Source: Trichopria drosophilae
Taxonomy: Eukaryota; Arthropoda; Insecta; Hymenoptera; Diapriidae
Length of the DNA: 64,000 bases
NCBI GenBank assembly: GCA_030407085.1
Contig: CM059582.1
Span: forward strand, 135,553,001-135,617,000
Reading direction: 5' to 3'
Shown here piece after piece: positions 10,293 to 22,159 of the stretch (the first letter of the stretch is position 1; each line of letters begins with the position of its first letter). Both the position numbers and the translations under genes were made by a program. The notes under the pieces were generated by a model. That model had not been told where the DNA came from and did no database searches. It saw only the letters and a list, made by a program, of their open reading frames with translations.

Positions 10293-12530
10293 TACTCCCC
10301 CCTGTACGAAGTCTACGGACTCGTACACTTCACTAGACTCGATGTTTTCATAACCCATTCAAATCATCATCAAAGATTTTACACGTCATGCACTTTACAT
10401 TATCATCTTTCAAAACTCGCATGGCACCATCAGATGATGCCTTAATCATAACTCAGCAATCAAGTACAATTTCATACTCATTCCTTTCAAACTCGCTAAT
10501 ATCGTTACATATGCTTTCGTCAATACAGCTTACATTTCACATTCCCTCAAATTCAAACTCACATCAATAACATGTGATACATCACAGCATAATTAGCTCC
10601 AGGTCATCAGTGGTTACGTCCAAGTCAGTGAAAAAGACAAGCAGGTCGATCACTAACTACTAAAATATTACTTAAATAATAGCAAAAATAAAAACAAATT
10701 TAGTGATCGTAAAGCAATAACTAAAGAGCGCATAAGCCCTGCAAAAGGGCGAGTGCTACCAATGTAAGATGGTTGCAGACGCCCGTAACGCTACTCAAAT
10801 ACTACCCATGTTCTATGAAACTACGATACAATACTTACAACAAAGATTAACACTCTCACTACATCTCGCACTGTGTATATACCATATTACTCCCCCACTG
10901 AGGGTACATAATCGAAAAAAGGTCCGCGTACAGTGACACAGCTTCGCATTTATTAGGTCTACATTATGCCATAATAACTCATAAGTATCCATACATTACG
11001 CATCAACTGTAATAAGTATTCATTCGTATATCGGACGACTTTAGCGACGGTATGTATGTTCAATTGAATCATTTCATGTCATGCGCGGATTTCATAAATT
11101 CACAAAACGAAAGTTAAGGCAGCCAGGAAGACGAACATTTATATAGTTCTATGTAGCATAATATTTTTGATCGCGACTTTATTTAAGTGGCGGAAACTGG
11201 TGATGACCGACTTTTTTCATAAGATCCGCGACGAATCTGGAAATTTCGATTTCGAAGCTCAAGGCAATACCTTTTTTGCCACATTTATCCTGTCTCTCTC
11301 TTGCTCTGATTGATATTTATTTATTTATTTTTTTTTTTTTGGAGAGACAGAATCGAAGCCGAGCATCCGATTCCGCCGATTTCTGACTTACCGGTACTTC
11401 TACGGTCCTACGCTTTTTCGTCGAGCGAAATGTAGATCCTTTGCCGTGCAAATTTGGGTTTCCTGCCTAGCAGTATATATGTTTTTTTCGCCGAGCGAGT
11501 AAGGGGTTTTCTGCCAAGCAGACTGTACATTTTTCGCCGAGCGAAATTGGGGTTTTCTGCCGAGCAGATTGCACATTTTTCGCCGAGCGAATCAGGGGTT
11601 TCTGCCGAGCAGATTGTATATATATATATATATATTTTCTTTCGCCGAGCGAAACTTCAATCGTATACGCGACAGAGAGGAAATAGAGCTCGGAGAAACG
11701 GAGTTGACCTTTTCCAAACACTTCGACATTTCGGACTTATTATTATACCCGTAACAATTATCCGCCTTCTCTCGCTATTTCGATCGATACAATTTTCCAG
11801 ATTACCGTGTATATCACTGTATCGTCGCCAATTTCGAAGGGCCCGTACATAAACAACCTATAGGCGCCCTTCTCTTGCGGCTGCCACAAATTTTTATTTT
11901 TCCTTTTCGCGAACGATTGTTTTCCTTCCTGCCTCAACTTATACATTCAATGCTCGTAAATCGTTTTGAACATACAGCAAGTATACATTTTCTTAAAATA
12001 GTTCACGCCGCAGATCTGCAAGCTCTGTTGATATTATATCGCCAACGAAATATTATAGGCAGGGCGCGCGCGCACAGTGCGGGCAAGTGTTCCAAAATTA
12101 TTTTCTCGAAAACGAGACAAAACACATCGTTGCTGATTTTTTGTATAATACCTCAAGACTGGTACTATATAAACACATTTTTTCCATAACTTTTTATGTC
12201 CATATTGATTGTTTAAAAAATTCATAAAAAATATATTGTCAAAAACATAAGGGATAAACCATCTTTTTATAATTTTATATAATTTTATTGAAAACTACAA
12301 CTTATTACCCACAAATTTTGTATGAAACATTTTTCGATAGAACTTACAGGAAAAAAACTATGATTTTTTTAATAAAAAGTTCCCAAAATCTTGGCTTGTT
12401 TATAACTCGGTGGATTTTCTAAATAAAAAAAAATTACTTGGCAGAACATTATATTTCACCAAAAACTATCTATAAAGAAAATTACAAACATTTCTGAGAG
12501 GTGACTGATCCGCCTCACGTGGAATTGCTC
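10293..12530 (-). other. Non-coding interior between LTR copies; LTR-related pieces and a minisatellite
   Basis: No gag or pol frame is visible. The segment 11830-11890 (minus) matches the interior of the LTR-like copy at 21088-21150 (GGGCCCTTC and CCGCAAGA words), so further degraded copies of the family lie here. A second purine tract of the same kind occurs on the minus strand near 10890-10905. Confidence 0.45.
11417..11660. repeat. Minisatellite, about 46-bp unit, five copies
   Basis: The word CGCCGAGCGAA recurs at about 11419, 11489, 11535, 11581 and 11643, paired each time with TTCTGCCGAGCAGATTG. Spacing is 46 bases in the central units and 62-70 in the outer ones. (TA)n and poly(T) tracts lengthen the last units. 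It lies inside LTR-related sequence. Confidence 0.85.
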
Positions 12531-12746
12531 ATAGACTACAACGTCATATTACACATCGATATTATACTATTCGATATCGAGATCGTCACCATTTTGAAGG
12601 GCCTTTTACATAATTTTCCTAACAGGCCTGCTTCATTTTGAGAGGTTCCCCCATTCGGGTGTGCAATGGCGTAGGGAAAACCACCTTTGTGGAAAAAACC
12701 TACGCCGGGTACCGCAGTCGATAAAACATCGATTATGTCCGTAACA
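12531..12746 (-). mobile_element. Partial LTR, same family as 9830-10292
   Basis: 216 bases nearly identical to 10077-10292 in the same orientation, from ATAGACT to the GTCCGTAACA end. Only the U3-like portion is present. Either this is the truncated 5' LTR of the element ending at 9830 or an independent fragment. Confidence 0.65.
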
Positions 12747-12749
12747 CTT

Positions 12750-14160
12750 CTTTTTATAAATTACTAATGACATAAGAAGAAAACCTGATTTATATAGCTT
12801 TTTGTCATCATATCAGTTAATTATAAAGATGTCATTAAAATGAGATCGTTTTGAGGTCTTGTTACAAATTTATGCGGATCCTGCTATCTGGGAACATGGT
12901 TTCAGAGTAAACTGAATTCATCTATTGTAACGAGTATTATTATTATAATACCTATGTTTCGTTAAAATGTTCCATGTACTTTTGTACTTTGCGAAATTTT
13001 ATATTTGCGTGATCCCGAATTCTTAATATTTATATATGAATCGTACACTTTGTTTTAGAATATACCTGATCATAAATTCCTCTTCAAGAATGTTATTGGC
13101 ATACAGCCTGGTATAAAAATTGGTGAGTATAAAGATTTATATGGTTAATGTTATAATAATATCTTCTTCTTATTAATTCAATTTGAATTTTAATATTTTA
13201 GATAATATATATTATTGAAATAATATATAACATACGTAGAATGGTTATGCATGAATTTTGAAAGGAATAACCCAGTTTCTTATATTGAACAATAGATTCG
13301 AAGCAAATGATTATTTCTTCCTATACTTATTGTAAAATACGAAATGTAGTAGAGATTAAATGTGTAGAAAGCTATATTATGCATCTGTACCGAAAATCGT
13401 AATTTTGAATTATTATTTCATGAAGTAGCTATCAAAAAAACAAATATATTTTTTAAATACTATTTTCTAGACAAATTTCGATTGGCGAAAATATTCGAAA
13501 AATAAGTCCATAATTTCACATGATCACTTAACGTGGAGTAGTAAGTGGTGGTATTAAATGACAAAACTTTCTTGCATAATTAATATATTATACCGACTAT
13601 TCTGTTATTCGATTTCCTCGAAGCATGGCGTTCGCAATGGCTGGCAACACTAGGTATATAGGTTAATGAAAATCTTTGAATACAAAGGTATCTGAATGTA
13701 TTACGAACAATTAGAAACTGGATAAAATGAAAAATTAGTCATTAGTAGGGTAAGAGGTTTGGTGATGGACGTGGTTCGCTCATGGGCACCCCTGCATACA
13801 TTTATATAAAAAAAGAAATAATCAAATTTGACAAATTTCAAGCGCGTGTAATCGCCACACCTATTTTGTAAGCGAACATGAAAGCAAGAAGTCGCTTTTG
13901 ATTTTTGCTTCGATCAAATTAATTTTCTGATATGTTTACGTCAAAGCAAAAAAAATGGTCGATATCCTTCTATATGTTACAAATCAAATTTAATCAATGG
14001 AAAAAATAAGAGCATAGTGCATAGTTGCAAAGTAAATTTATTATACTTTGTGATTTAATTCCGAGCGCCACTAGAATGGGCAAGCAAATTATTTTAAAAG
14101 TTTTTTAATGTGGTTGCAAAATTTAGTCGTGAAAACCGCTTTTTTGAGAAATTATCATCA
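12750..14160. other. AT-rich stretch, nothing recognised
   Basis: No open frame of note, no clear repeat and no known motif was seen on either strand. Confidence 0.6.
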
Positions 14161-14184
14161 TATTTTGACAATCAACTATAGTTC

Positions 14185-14375
14185 ACGCATGCATATACAG
14201 ACATACTCGAACACTTATGAATACGCATGGATGTACATGAACATGGGGGCATACACGGACGCATATGTGCATACACGTGAACACGGATAAATACACGGAT
14301 ACGAATGGCCACTCGGACACAAACGGACTCACGAGCATAGACGGACCTACAGATACCCATATACAGACGCATACA
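14185..14375. repeat. Degenerate ACGGAY/ACACG short-period repeat
   Basis: Loose 6-12-base repetition of ATACACGGA-type words over about 190 bases. This explains the cysteine/valine-rich shadow frames on the minus strand; it is not coding. Confidence 0.7.
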
Positions 14376-14580
14376 TGCATATTTGCTGCAGATTTCTGAT
14401 TTTATAGATTAAGATTCTTATAAGCAACATAACAAACAATCTTATAATAAACCGGATTCGATACCACCCTACTTTTTTTTAAAATCAATAAATACTTCTG
14501 TCTTTATGTATATATATGAGGCCATATTACTTCATTTTTTCTAATTTTTAGCAGATTTTCCCCAAAGGAAACAAACATTT

Positions 14581-14990
14581 TTATTGGAAAAAAAACGACG
14601 AATCAAGTAAATGTTTAACAATGTTCTTATAGTCGTCTTCTAGTCTTTTAGTTATACCAATTTCTCTTTCAATTGGGCTTCTGCTGATATGAGGATTAAG
14701 ATGAACGATTGCAAGAACAGTGACAATATGAGCACCATTTTCGTCGCATACATCGAAACTTAGTTTGCGAACCATATGTCCGTCATAAGCTGTGGGGTCA
14801 CATACTTATTATTTATTATCCGGGTTTCATGTACCTGAGAAGCGTAAAGTCTTGCCGCAGCACGATAATTATTATGACTTTGCCTAAAACCATTATCATA
14901 GCCACGGTGTAACTGAGCAGATAGTCCGGCACTTTTAGAGCTATTTTTTACCCAACTAACTTTGATCATAAATCAACAATCAAAAGCTTA
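14581..14990 (-). pseudogene. Helix-turn-helix (DUF4817/IS630-like) transposon relic
   Basis: Two minus-strand pieces read in order: a first containing NNYRAAARLYASQV (about 14830-14880), a second containing VTVLAIVHLNPHISRS followed by PIEREIGI (about 14660-14730). This is the two-part helix-turn-helix arrangement seen at the N-terminus of mariner/IS630-related and DUF4817 proteins that are abundant in insect genomes. The frame is broken at about 14770 and no catalytic domain follows, so only a fragment of about 130 codons remains. The assignment rests on motif resemblance. Confidence 0.5.
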
Positions 14991-15654
14991 AAAACTAATG
15001 AAACAGAGAAACAGCTGAAATTGAATTATTAAATCTCTATTTATGTTAAAAATATTTTGTTTGTCAGCTTTCCGAACTGAACGGTACTAAATAATATTAT
15101 TGACCATCTGATCTTACTGACTTATAATCAAGAGAAAACTAGACAAATGGCTTAAATGGAAATCTTACAATATTTTAACGAAAGAAAAGAATCGAAGAAT
15201 TAGCATCGTATTCGCCAGCGACGGATTCGAAAAGCATTGGTTCTCAATCAATGAATAACACTCGAATAACAACTGGAATTAAATCTCTAAAAATCATGAT
15301 GGTGTTATGACCGAAATTAGTAAAACTTACCTTCGATCAAGCAAGGGGTCGAATTAACCAACTGGTTAATCCTAAAGTTCTTTTGGCGAACGAGGGCTAC
15401 TGTGTTGAGAAGAATGGATAGATAAATGTAACCAAAATTTAATGGACTAATCTTAATCTTATTTCATTTATTTATTTATTAATTCACAATAAATTATTAA
15501 ATTGGATACAGAAATGGATGTTGGAGTGGTAAATAAACAGTTAATTTCCCGGTGGATGGCTCAGGTGGACATTTGGATTTTATTTTTACAAAATCTGGCG
15601 TTGATTGAATATGCGGAATTAGAACAATTCCGCTTGGTGGCTGATGTTGATGTT

Positions 15655-15875
15655 TTAGCTAGTGATCAGTTCTGCAGCACCAAAAGCGAGGGAACTGTGA
15701 ATGATGATGAAAAGTTCTGCTGCACCAAAAGCGAGGGAACTGTGAATGATGATGATGATGGTTCTGCTGCACCAAAGTGAGAGAACTGAGAATGATGTGA
15801 AAGTTCCGCTGCACCAAAGTGAGAGAACTGTTTTGAGATTTTTAACTGTTTCGCTGCACCTTAAGTGAGAAAACA
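15655..15875 (+). repeat. Tandem repeat, about 45-bp unit, five diverging copies
   Basis: Units beginning TTCTGCWGCACCAAAAGCGA and ending in GATGATGA repeats start near 15669, 15713, 15762, 15803 and 15849, becoming more diverged to the right. An open frame (15502-15780) runs through the first copies, but it depends on the repeat and resembles no known protein. Confidence 0.75.
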
Positions 15876-15879
15876 ATTA

Positions 15880-17025
15880 AGTCTGTCTTTCCAGCGTGTC
15901 CATAGGTTTATTTATACTGCCTGCCCCACCGTGGAAAAGCTTCGGACTGGGAAGCGAGGGTGTTTGGTTCGAGGAGGGTAGATCAAGTGACAATTTGTGA
16001 ACGTTTTTCTGCTAATATTGAAATTCTTGATGTTGCAATAAATTTTCTCTTAATATTTTGGTTGATTGTTTTACAATTGTTTCGTATCAGTTTATACAAA
16101 AATGAATGAAAGTTCTAGCATTTATAGAACTGAAGTTATTTAAATAAAATGACTAAGCTTCAGAATTTTACATTTGTTTGATATATAAAGATTCGGAATA
16201 ATTTTGAAATTTAATAATTTACAATTATAGTTTCATAAATTTTTGTATAACTTTACAATAATTACATTTAATATAATTTTTATTAGTCATGATACTAATA
16301 TTATTGATGCATTTGATTCTTAAATTTTCCTGAGATTCTAAATTATGAATAATATAATTTTACATTATTTTTTTGAGATTGTTTGTTGATATGGCTGTAT
16401 GATTTCCTTCTTTTATATATATATTAATACAATTATTAATAATTATTTCGTATGAATGATCATTATCAACAATAAAAATATTAATTTCCCATTTGTTATA
16501 AGGAATATATTGTTTATTTATAATTTCTTTGGGTGATGCATTTTAATGTTTTAAGAATAAAAATAGTCGTATATCAATGTATAAAAATGTTTTGACAATT
16601 AGGAAATCAACATCTACATGTATTTTACTTTTCATTGGTTGATTTATAAATACGAAATAATCAATAAAATTAAATTGTATGCACATGGGAACGCTATGTT
16701 GGTGCTTCCTTATCAAAGGATTACATTACGCCTTCGATTACGCATTCTTTTACGCGTTCGTAGCTTGCTTTATTGGAAATAATTTTTAAACGTATAAGAT
16801 TTATAAAAATTATATTAAACAGTTTTATTAATTGTTGACATGTTACGTGGAACGTGACAATGGCCTTAACTATCAAAACTCACCACCATAATAGAGCTCA
16901 CGCTGCTACATATAAGTAAACAATTTTGAACAGTTTTCACGTATATAGGCCCTGTGTGGTTTTGGCGTTTCGAAAAAGATCATGCGGGCATCTTTTTGAT
17001 TATCCATAAGATATTGCAGTCTCAT
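15880..17025. other. AT-rich stretch, nothing recognised
   Basis: No gene or repeat was recognised. The region just left (about 15390-15480) has LTR-like composition but no definable ends. Confidence 0.55.
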
Positions 17026-17029
17026 AAGC

Positions 17030-17204
17030 GTTGCAGCGTTTAGTTGTTTACTTAAAATGAATGTAAACAACCTCGAGTATTGTTTAATATCTATGCTTTG
17101 CATGGAGGTGGAGTTTCGATGGCATAGTCGATGAATCGTTGCAGCGATTGGTCGTTTACTTAAAATGAATGCAAACAATATCAAGTATTGTCTTATATCT
17201 AGGT
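17030..17204. repeat. Direct repeat pair, 66 bp, 109-bp period
   Basis: GTTGCAGCGTTTAGTTGTTT... at 17030 recurs at 17139 as GTTGCAGCGATTGGTCGTTT..., similar for about 66 bases to ATATCTATG/ATATCTAGG. It creates a two-fold repeated shadow frame on the minus strand. Confidence 0.8.
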
Positions 17205-17269
17205 CCTGCTTATGAGCTCGTTTTAAATCATAGATTGTGTTATGGATTACGTAATTGGTTAGTTACGCA

Positions 17270-17470
17270 GTGGTGAAATCCGACACCTACGCATGTGCAG
17301 TCATTGAGTGCGAGTCTTAGGTAGTGAAGTAGCGAAGAACAATACTTACGCATGCACAGTATTCAAGTGCGGCAAATTCACATGCGCAGTAATAAAACAC
17401 AACCTTTGAACACGCGCGGTAGTGAAGTACGATATCCATCCATGCGCAATACAGAACTACGAAACCTGCC
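17270..17470. repeat. Degenerate minisatellite with CATGCGCAGTA core
   Basis: Words like ACGCATGTGCAGT, ACGCATGCACAGT, CACATGCGCAGT, CACGCGCGGTAGT and CATGCGCAATA recur about every 40-50 bases, followed by GAAGTRCGA-like words. CpG-rich relative to the surroundings. Confidence 0.65.
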
Positions 17471-17689
17471 AATGCTGAATACATTATCATAATAATGGTT
17501 GCGCAGAAGAAAGGTCAGATTTAATTTAAACTTTGGTTTTACGGTTGGGTTTGTCTTGATTTGATTTCATACTATTTATTATTGCTCTTGATAACATTGT
17601 TCGTATTCAAAGTACGAACGCTTTAAAGGCTTTTAATGGGAAGAATATATACACATTTTTTACGAATATGTACTCATTTATCTGCAGGT

Positions 17690-18005
17690 GTAGGAAAGAG
17701 ACAAGTATGCAAATCTGTTTAGCCCGTTTGTAAAAACAGTTTTGAGAGAGTTGACGAGTTACTTAACGGCAATGCCAGTCCACGACAGTATTCTGACCAC
17801 GCAATTACGCGAATGTCAAGAGCATGTCCGGAATATAATGAAAATGTTCGCATTGAAATATGAGGCGTGCGACATCCGAAAAGTGAGAACACCATCGTCA
17901 TCTGGAAATGTGACGACTTCATCTATAGCAGGATTTACTCATTATCGAAATTATATCATGAATAATATAATGAAGAATGGACCGAAATTCGATCATCATA
18001 TTTAG
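17690..18005 (+). other. Open frame of unknown origin, possible exon or relic
   Basis: An 87-codon frame beginning at 17742 (MRELTSYLTAMPVHDSILT) is preceded by an in-phase open stretch and a possible splice acceptor (TTTATCTGCAG near 17688). Composition is protein-like and it stops at 18003. I recognise no family. It may be a fragment of a transposase-like gene; evidence is weak. Confidence 0.25.
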
Positions 18006-18154
18006 ACATTTTCAGTAGCTCCAAAGAAGTCGTGTAGGCAGATACTGTAACACTGCAATTTAAAATCCTTGTTCTTTACCTCAATTCGTCGCGTGCGTTA
18101 TAAAATTTGTATAGCGGAACTTTCTACCCCACAGAGAGAGAAATGGTGTGCGCA

Positions 18155-18212
18155 TGTGTGAGTGTAAGTGAGTGAGTAAGTGAGCGAGTGAGTGAGTGAG
18201 TAAGTGTGCGTG
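18155..18212. repeat. (GAGT)n-like microsatellite
   Basis: Short array of GAGT, AAGT and GCGAGT words, imperfect. Confidence 0.85.
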
Positions 18213-18452
18213 TATGTGTGTGGGATGCTAATGAACCGTACATCCCCGTGTTGCATCCTGGATGACGCAGAAGTGGTTAAAAAATTATTTCCTAAAAAAC
18301 CTTAAATATTTTAAATAATGATTCATCTATACAAACAGCTTAGCAAACACATTAAAAATGTTAACCTTTAACAAAAGTCTTAGTTTTAGGAAATGACATA
18401 ATGTTTTTAAGTGTTAAGATCTCGCAATTTATTATTCAATTTTTGGTTTCTA

Positions 18453-18460
18453 GATCTAAC
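18453..18460. repeat. hAT target-site duplication, left copy
   Basis: GATCTAAC, repeated exactly at 25804-25811 directly after the right terminal inverted repeat. Confidence 0.9.
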
Positions 18461-18781
18461 TAGGGATGTCAAACTCCGGACGGTTTTCCCGACCAATCGG
18501 TTTTTTCGTAGTAAAAGACCAGATTTCTCCGGGTTTTTTCCAAACACATAAAAACCGGAAAACCGGTTGAGATTATCAATAACCTCCGAACACGAATCTT
18601 GAAATTCTAATCCTAATGATATTCTGTGTATGTACCACTGATATATACTCACTGATCCATACTACATATGTATAACATGCGTCCCGTCGGTCCGGTGTCG
18701 GCAGTCCGGCATCCTAACGGTCGAACACTACTGGCAATCGGCATGATTACAATGTTTTCGATTGATTTTGCAATAGTTTAA

Positions 18782-20968
18782 CCCTTTAAGTCCCAAATGT
18801 GCACAATTTGCACATGGATTTCAGCATCGTTTTATGTATAAAATAAAAATTAAAAAAAAATGGAAACATCTATATCCGACTAGTTTTGAGGTCGCTCTTT
18901 CGATTGGAGCTACTGAAATTTTCAAAAAATGACGTTTAACACCGTTTTTTTACAAAAATACTGAAAAAAAACGCGATTTTTTAGCTACAATTTTTTTTTA
19001 AATGCATTTTTAACTATGATACCGGTTTCAGATCACCTTCTAATCTGTCAGAAACGTGTTCCCGATTGTTTTACTTCAAAATTATACATTCACATATTTT
19101 GATTTATTTTGTTTTTCGTTTCAACGTTGAAAATTTTTGAAAGTGAGGAAAATGCTATTATTTCGGATCTGCTAGGTTTTCTTTGTAGTAAAATCGTACA
19201 AATAAGTTATTACGAGTTTTGTATGACCTATTTTGATTTACGGAAGCAGTAATATCCCATAAAATCCAATTTCAAGATGGTGACTGTCATGTGCTCAGTA
19301 GAAATACGTGTATTTCGAGACAACCAAAATTGGTGTGAAATTTGCTAATTACCATCTTATAGGTTTCAGTCATCGCTAAACTCAAATCTTGAGTCAGTTT
19401 ACCGAAATTCAAAATGGTGGATCCAATATAGCGGACCCGTTGGGTAAAATTTCACATTTCTGAAATAGGAAAAATACTATCGTATTCCACCCAGATTTTC
19501 AAGTCAACATTATTCTTATTATTTTTCTGATTATATAAATGGTTTTTGAGAAAAATTATGAGATGATGAGGCTTGCCGTCATTATTCGTTTCAATTTCTT
19601 TGTATCAGCCCGTCCTTTGCTTTTGAATATAACAGTCAAAGTTGCCCAATCATCTGAACCAGATTCACCGGAATCAGTAGCAGATGGGATAATACTGGCG
19701 TCTATAAGAAAAATTATGAGATGATAAGGCTTCCCGAAATTATTCTGTATTGTTTGTTTGTATCAATCCGCTATTTGCTGCTTACCGTCCACCTAACTTA
19801 TATAAATATCGATATATTCATATACAGAAATTCATTACAAATATAGTTTATGTTGGAGAGGATCGTGGATTACTCTAATCGCGTTTGATCATCACCAATG
19901 CGAAATCTGGCAGGACATTTTTCCCGTCGCCAAAAAAACCTCTATGTCTTCAAAACAAATGTAATTTGAAATAGTTACTGGTAGATTCTGCGGTTTTATT
20001 ACCGTGTGTGTATTTTGAAATAAGCAAACTAAGACGCAAAAAAATAAGACGCCAGTATTATCCCATTTGCTACTGATTCCGGTGAGTCTGGTTCAGATGA
20101 TTGGGCAACTTTGACTGTTATATTCAAAGGCAAAGGACGGGCTGATAAAAAGAAATTGAAACGAATAATGTCGGCAAGCCTTATCATCTCATAATTTTTT
20201 CTCAAAAACCATTTATATAATCAACAAAATATTAAGAACAATGTTGACTTGAAAATCTAAGTGGAATATGATAGTATTTTTCCTATTCAAGAAATCTGAA
20301 ACTTTACATAACGGGTCCGCCATATTGGATCCGCCATTTTGAATTTCAGTAAACTGACTCAAGATTTGAGTTTAGCGATGACTGAAACCTATGAGATGGT
20401 AATTAGCAAATTTCACACCAATTTTGGTTGTCTCGAAATACACGTATTTCTACTGAGCACATGACAGTCGCCATCTTGAAATTGGATATTATAGGGTATT
20501 ACTACTTCCGTAAATCAAAATAGGTCATACAAAACTCGTAATAACTTATTTGTATGATTTTACTACAAAGAAAACCTAGCAGATCCGAAATAATAGCATT
20601 TTCTTCACTTTCAAAAATTTTCAACGTTGAAACGAAAAACAAAATAAATCAAAATATGTGAATGTATAATTTTGAAGTAAAACAATCGGGAACACGTTTC
20701 TGACAGATTAGAAGGTGATCTGAAACCGGTATCATAGTTAAAAATGCATTTAAAAAAAAATTGTAGCTAAAAAATCGCGTTTTTTTTCAGTATTTTTGTA
20801 AAAAAACGGTGTTAAACGTCATTTTTTGAAAATTTCAGTAGCGCCAATCGAAAGAGCGACCTCAAAACTAGTCGGATATAGATGTTTCCATTTTTTGTAA
20901 TTTTTATTTTATACATAAAACGATGCTGAAATCCATGTGCAAATTGTGCACATTTGGGACTTAACGGG
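18782..20968. mobile_element. TTAA-flanked foldback element (piggyBac-like, non-autonomous)
   Basis: Left arm 18782-19705 and right arm 20047-20968 are reverse complements with few differences, about 920 bases each, around a 341-base loop. The ends read CCCTTTAAGTCCCAAATGTG and, from the other side, CCCGTTAAGTCCCAAATGTG. Each side is flanked by TTAA (18778-18781, 20969-20972). A TTAA duplication with CCC-starting ends is characteristic of piggyBac and also occurs in Kolobok-type elements. It carries no coding frame, so it would have to move in trans. The loop contains a short repeat of the arm's inner part (GAAAAATTATGAGATGAT). Confidence 0.85.
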
Positions 20969-20978
20969 TTAATGTGGT

Positions 20979-21480
20979 TGTTGCGAACAGAACTGATATT
21001 TCTGCATTGAGGGACCCGGCGTGGGTTTTTCTGCTGTTTTCCCCACGCCATTGCACACCCGAATGGGGGTACTTCTCACAGAAGTCGGCTGCAGCCGCAA
21101 GAAGGGTGCCTATAGGTACTATGTACGGGCCCTTCTAATGGCAACGATATGCGCGTAATTGGTTTTTATAATTTGTATGCTTGCGTTTTACGGAAATTGA
21201 GGACTCGACGATCGATACAAAATACGGGAAAATTCGAAACGCAAAGATGTGGAAATTTCGATTCGGAGCAAGGTGTGTTTCGGGGTTGGAAGTGTGTTTC
21301 GGAGTCGGAGATATGTTTCGGAGTCGGCGATATGTTTCGGATTCGGAGGTTCGATTCGGAGTCGGAGCAAGACTCATTTCGGAGTCACAAAGTGTTTATT
21401 GTAGAAGCGTGTACGCTTAGAACTGGCGATTCGCTTTCAGATGGAGAGTAACCGGTAGGTTCATGCACGGGGATCGGGGG
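20979..21480 (+). mobile_element. LTR-derived sequence, related to the 9.8-12.7 kb LTR family
   Basis: It begins TGTTGCGAACAGAACTGAT at 20979 and tracks the LTR start at 10292 (minus): the words ACCCGGCGT, GCCATTGCACACCCGAAT and GGGGGTAC occur in the same order at the same spacing. It continues with CCGCAAGAAGGGTGCCTATA and GGGCCCTTCT, as at 11830-11890. At 21270-21385 it holds its own tandem repeat of a TTTCGGAGTCGG-type unit. The right end is not defined. Confidence 0.6.
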
Positions 21481-21858
21481 AGCCGATTGCGACCTAGGTA
21501 ATTACTTCGATATATGTATATACTTGGTCAACCTTGCAAATTGACGGTCAAAATTGTAAAGCCTTTTGTTACATTGCGCCCTGATTATCTATTCAACTAC
21601 CAAATATTTTCTACATTTTTTGCATTTTCATATCTTGAATCAACAAGGAAAATTGCAAATTAACTGTCAGTATTTTTGATGTTTGTTCATTTTTATTAAA
21701 TATTATTCAAAGTAATTGCTAATAGGTTCTGATAATATGTAATGTAATTCGATATTTTTGTTATTATGTCATATTTTCTTGCCTGTATCTCTCAGCCTCT
21801 GCATTGTTCATTAAAGGACCATCTTTCTTTTTCTTCTCTCTATTTTCATTTTTCCTTC

Positions 21859-21886
21859 TCTCTCTCTGTCTGTCTGTCTGTCTGCC

Positions 21887-21973
<87 letters not shown>

Positions 21974-21975
21974 AT
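21859..21975. repeat. (TCTG)n(TCTA)n compound microsatellite
   Basis: About 15 TCTG units followed by about 15 TCTA units, entirely regular except for one TGCC interruption. Confidence 0.97.
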
Positions 21976-22159
21976 CTATCTGCTTTCTTCGCCGATTTCC
22001 CCTTTCCTCTATTATTTTTCTAACTCTTTTACCACTCTTCCCAGCCTCGTTTTCAACTCCACCATCATGTCCTTCATTTATTTTAAATCATAATATACAT
22101 ATATATATATTCTTCAAGTTTATTTTTTCAATTCTATTTATTTTTAGATCACCGAAATG

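Noticed and set aside
9830..12746. Calling a complete LTR retrotransposon between the two direct repeats
   Set aside because: No gag or pol is present, the second LTR is partial, and no matching target duplication was found at the outer ends.
15655..15876. Minus-strand repeat-containing frame and plus-strand SEGTVNDD repeats
   Set aside because: Explained by the 45-bp tandem repeat; repeat units diverge without keeping frame at the right end.
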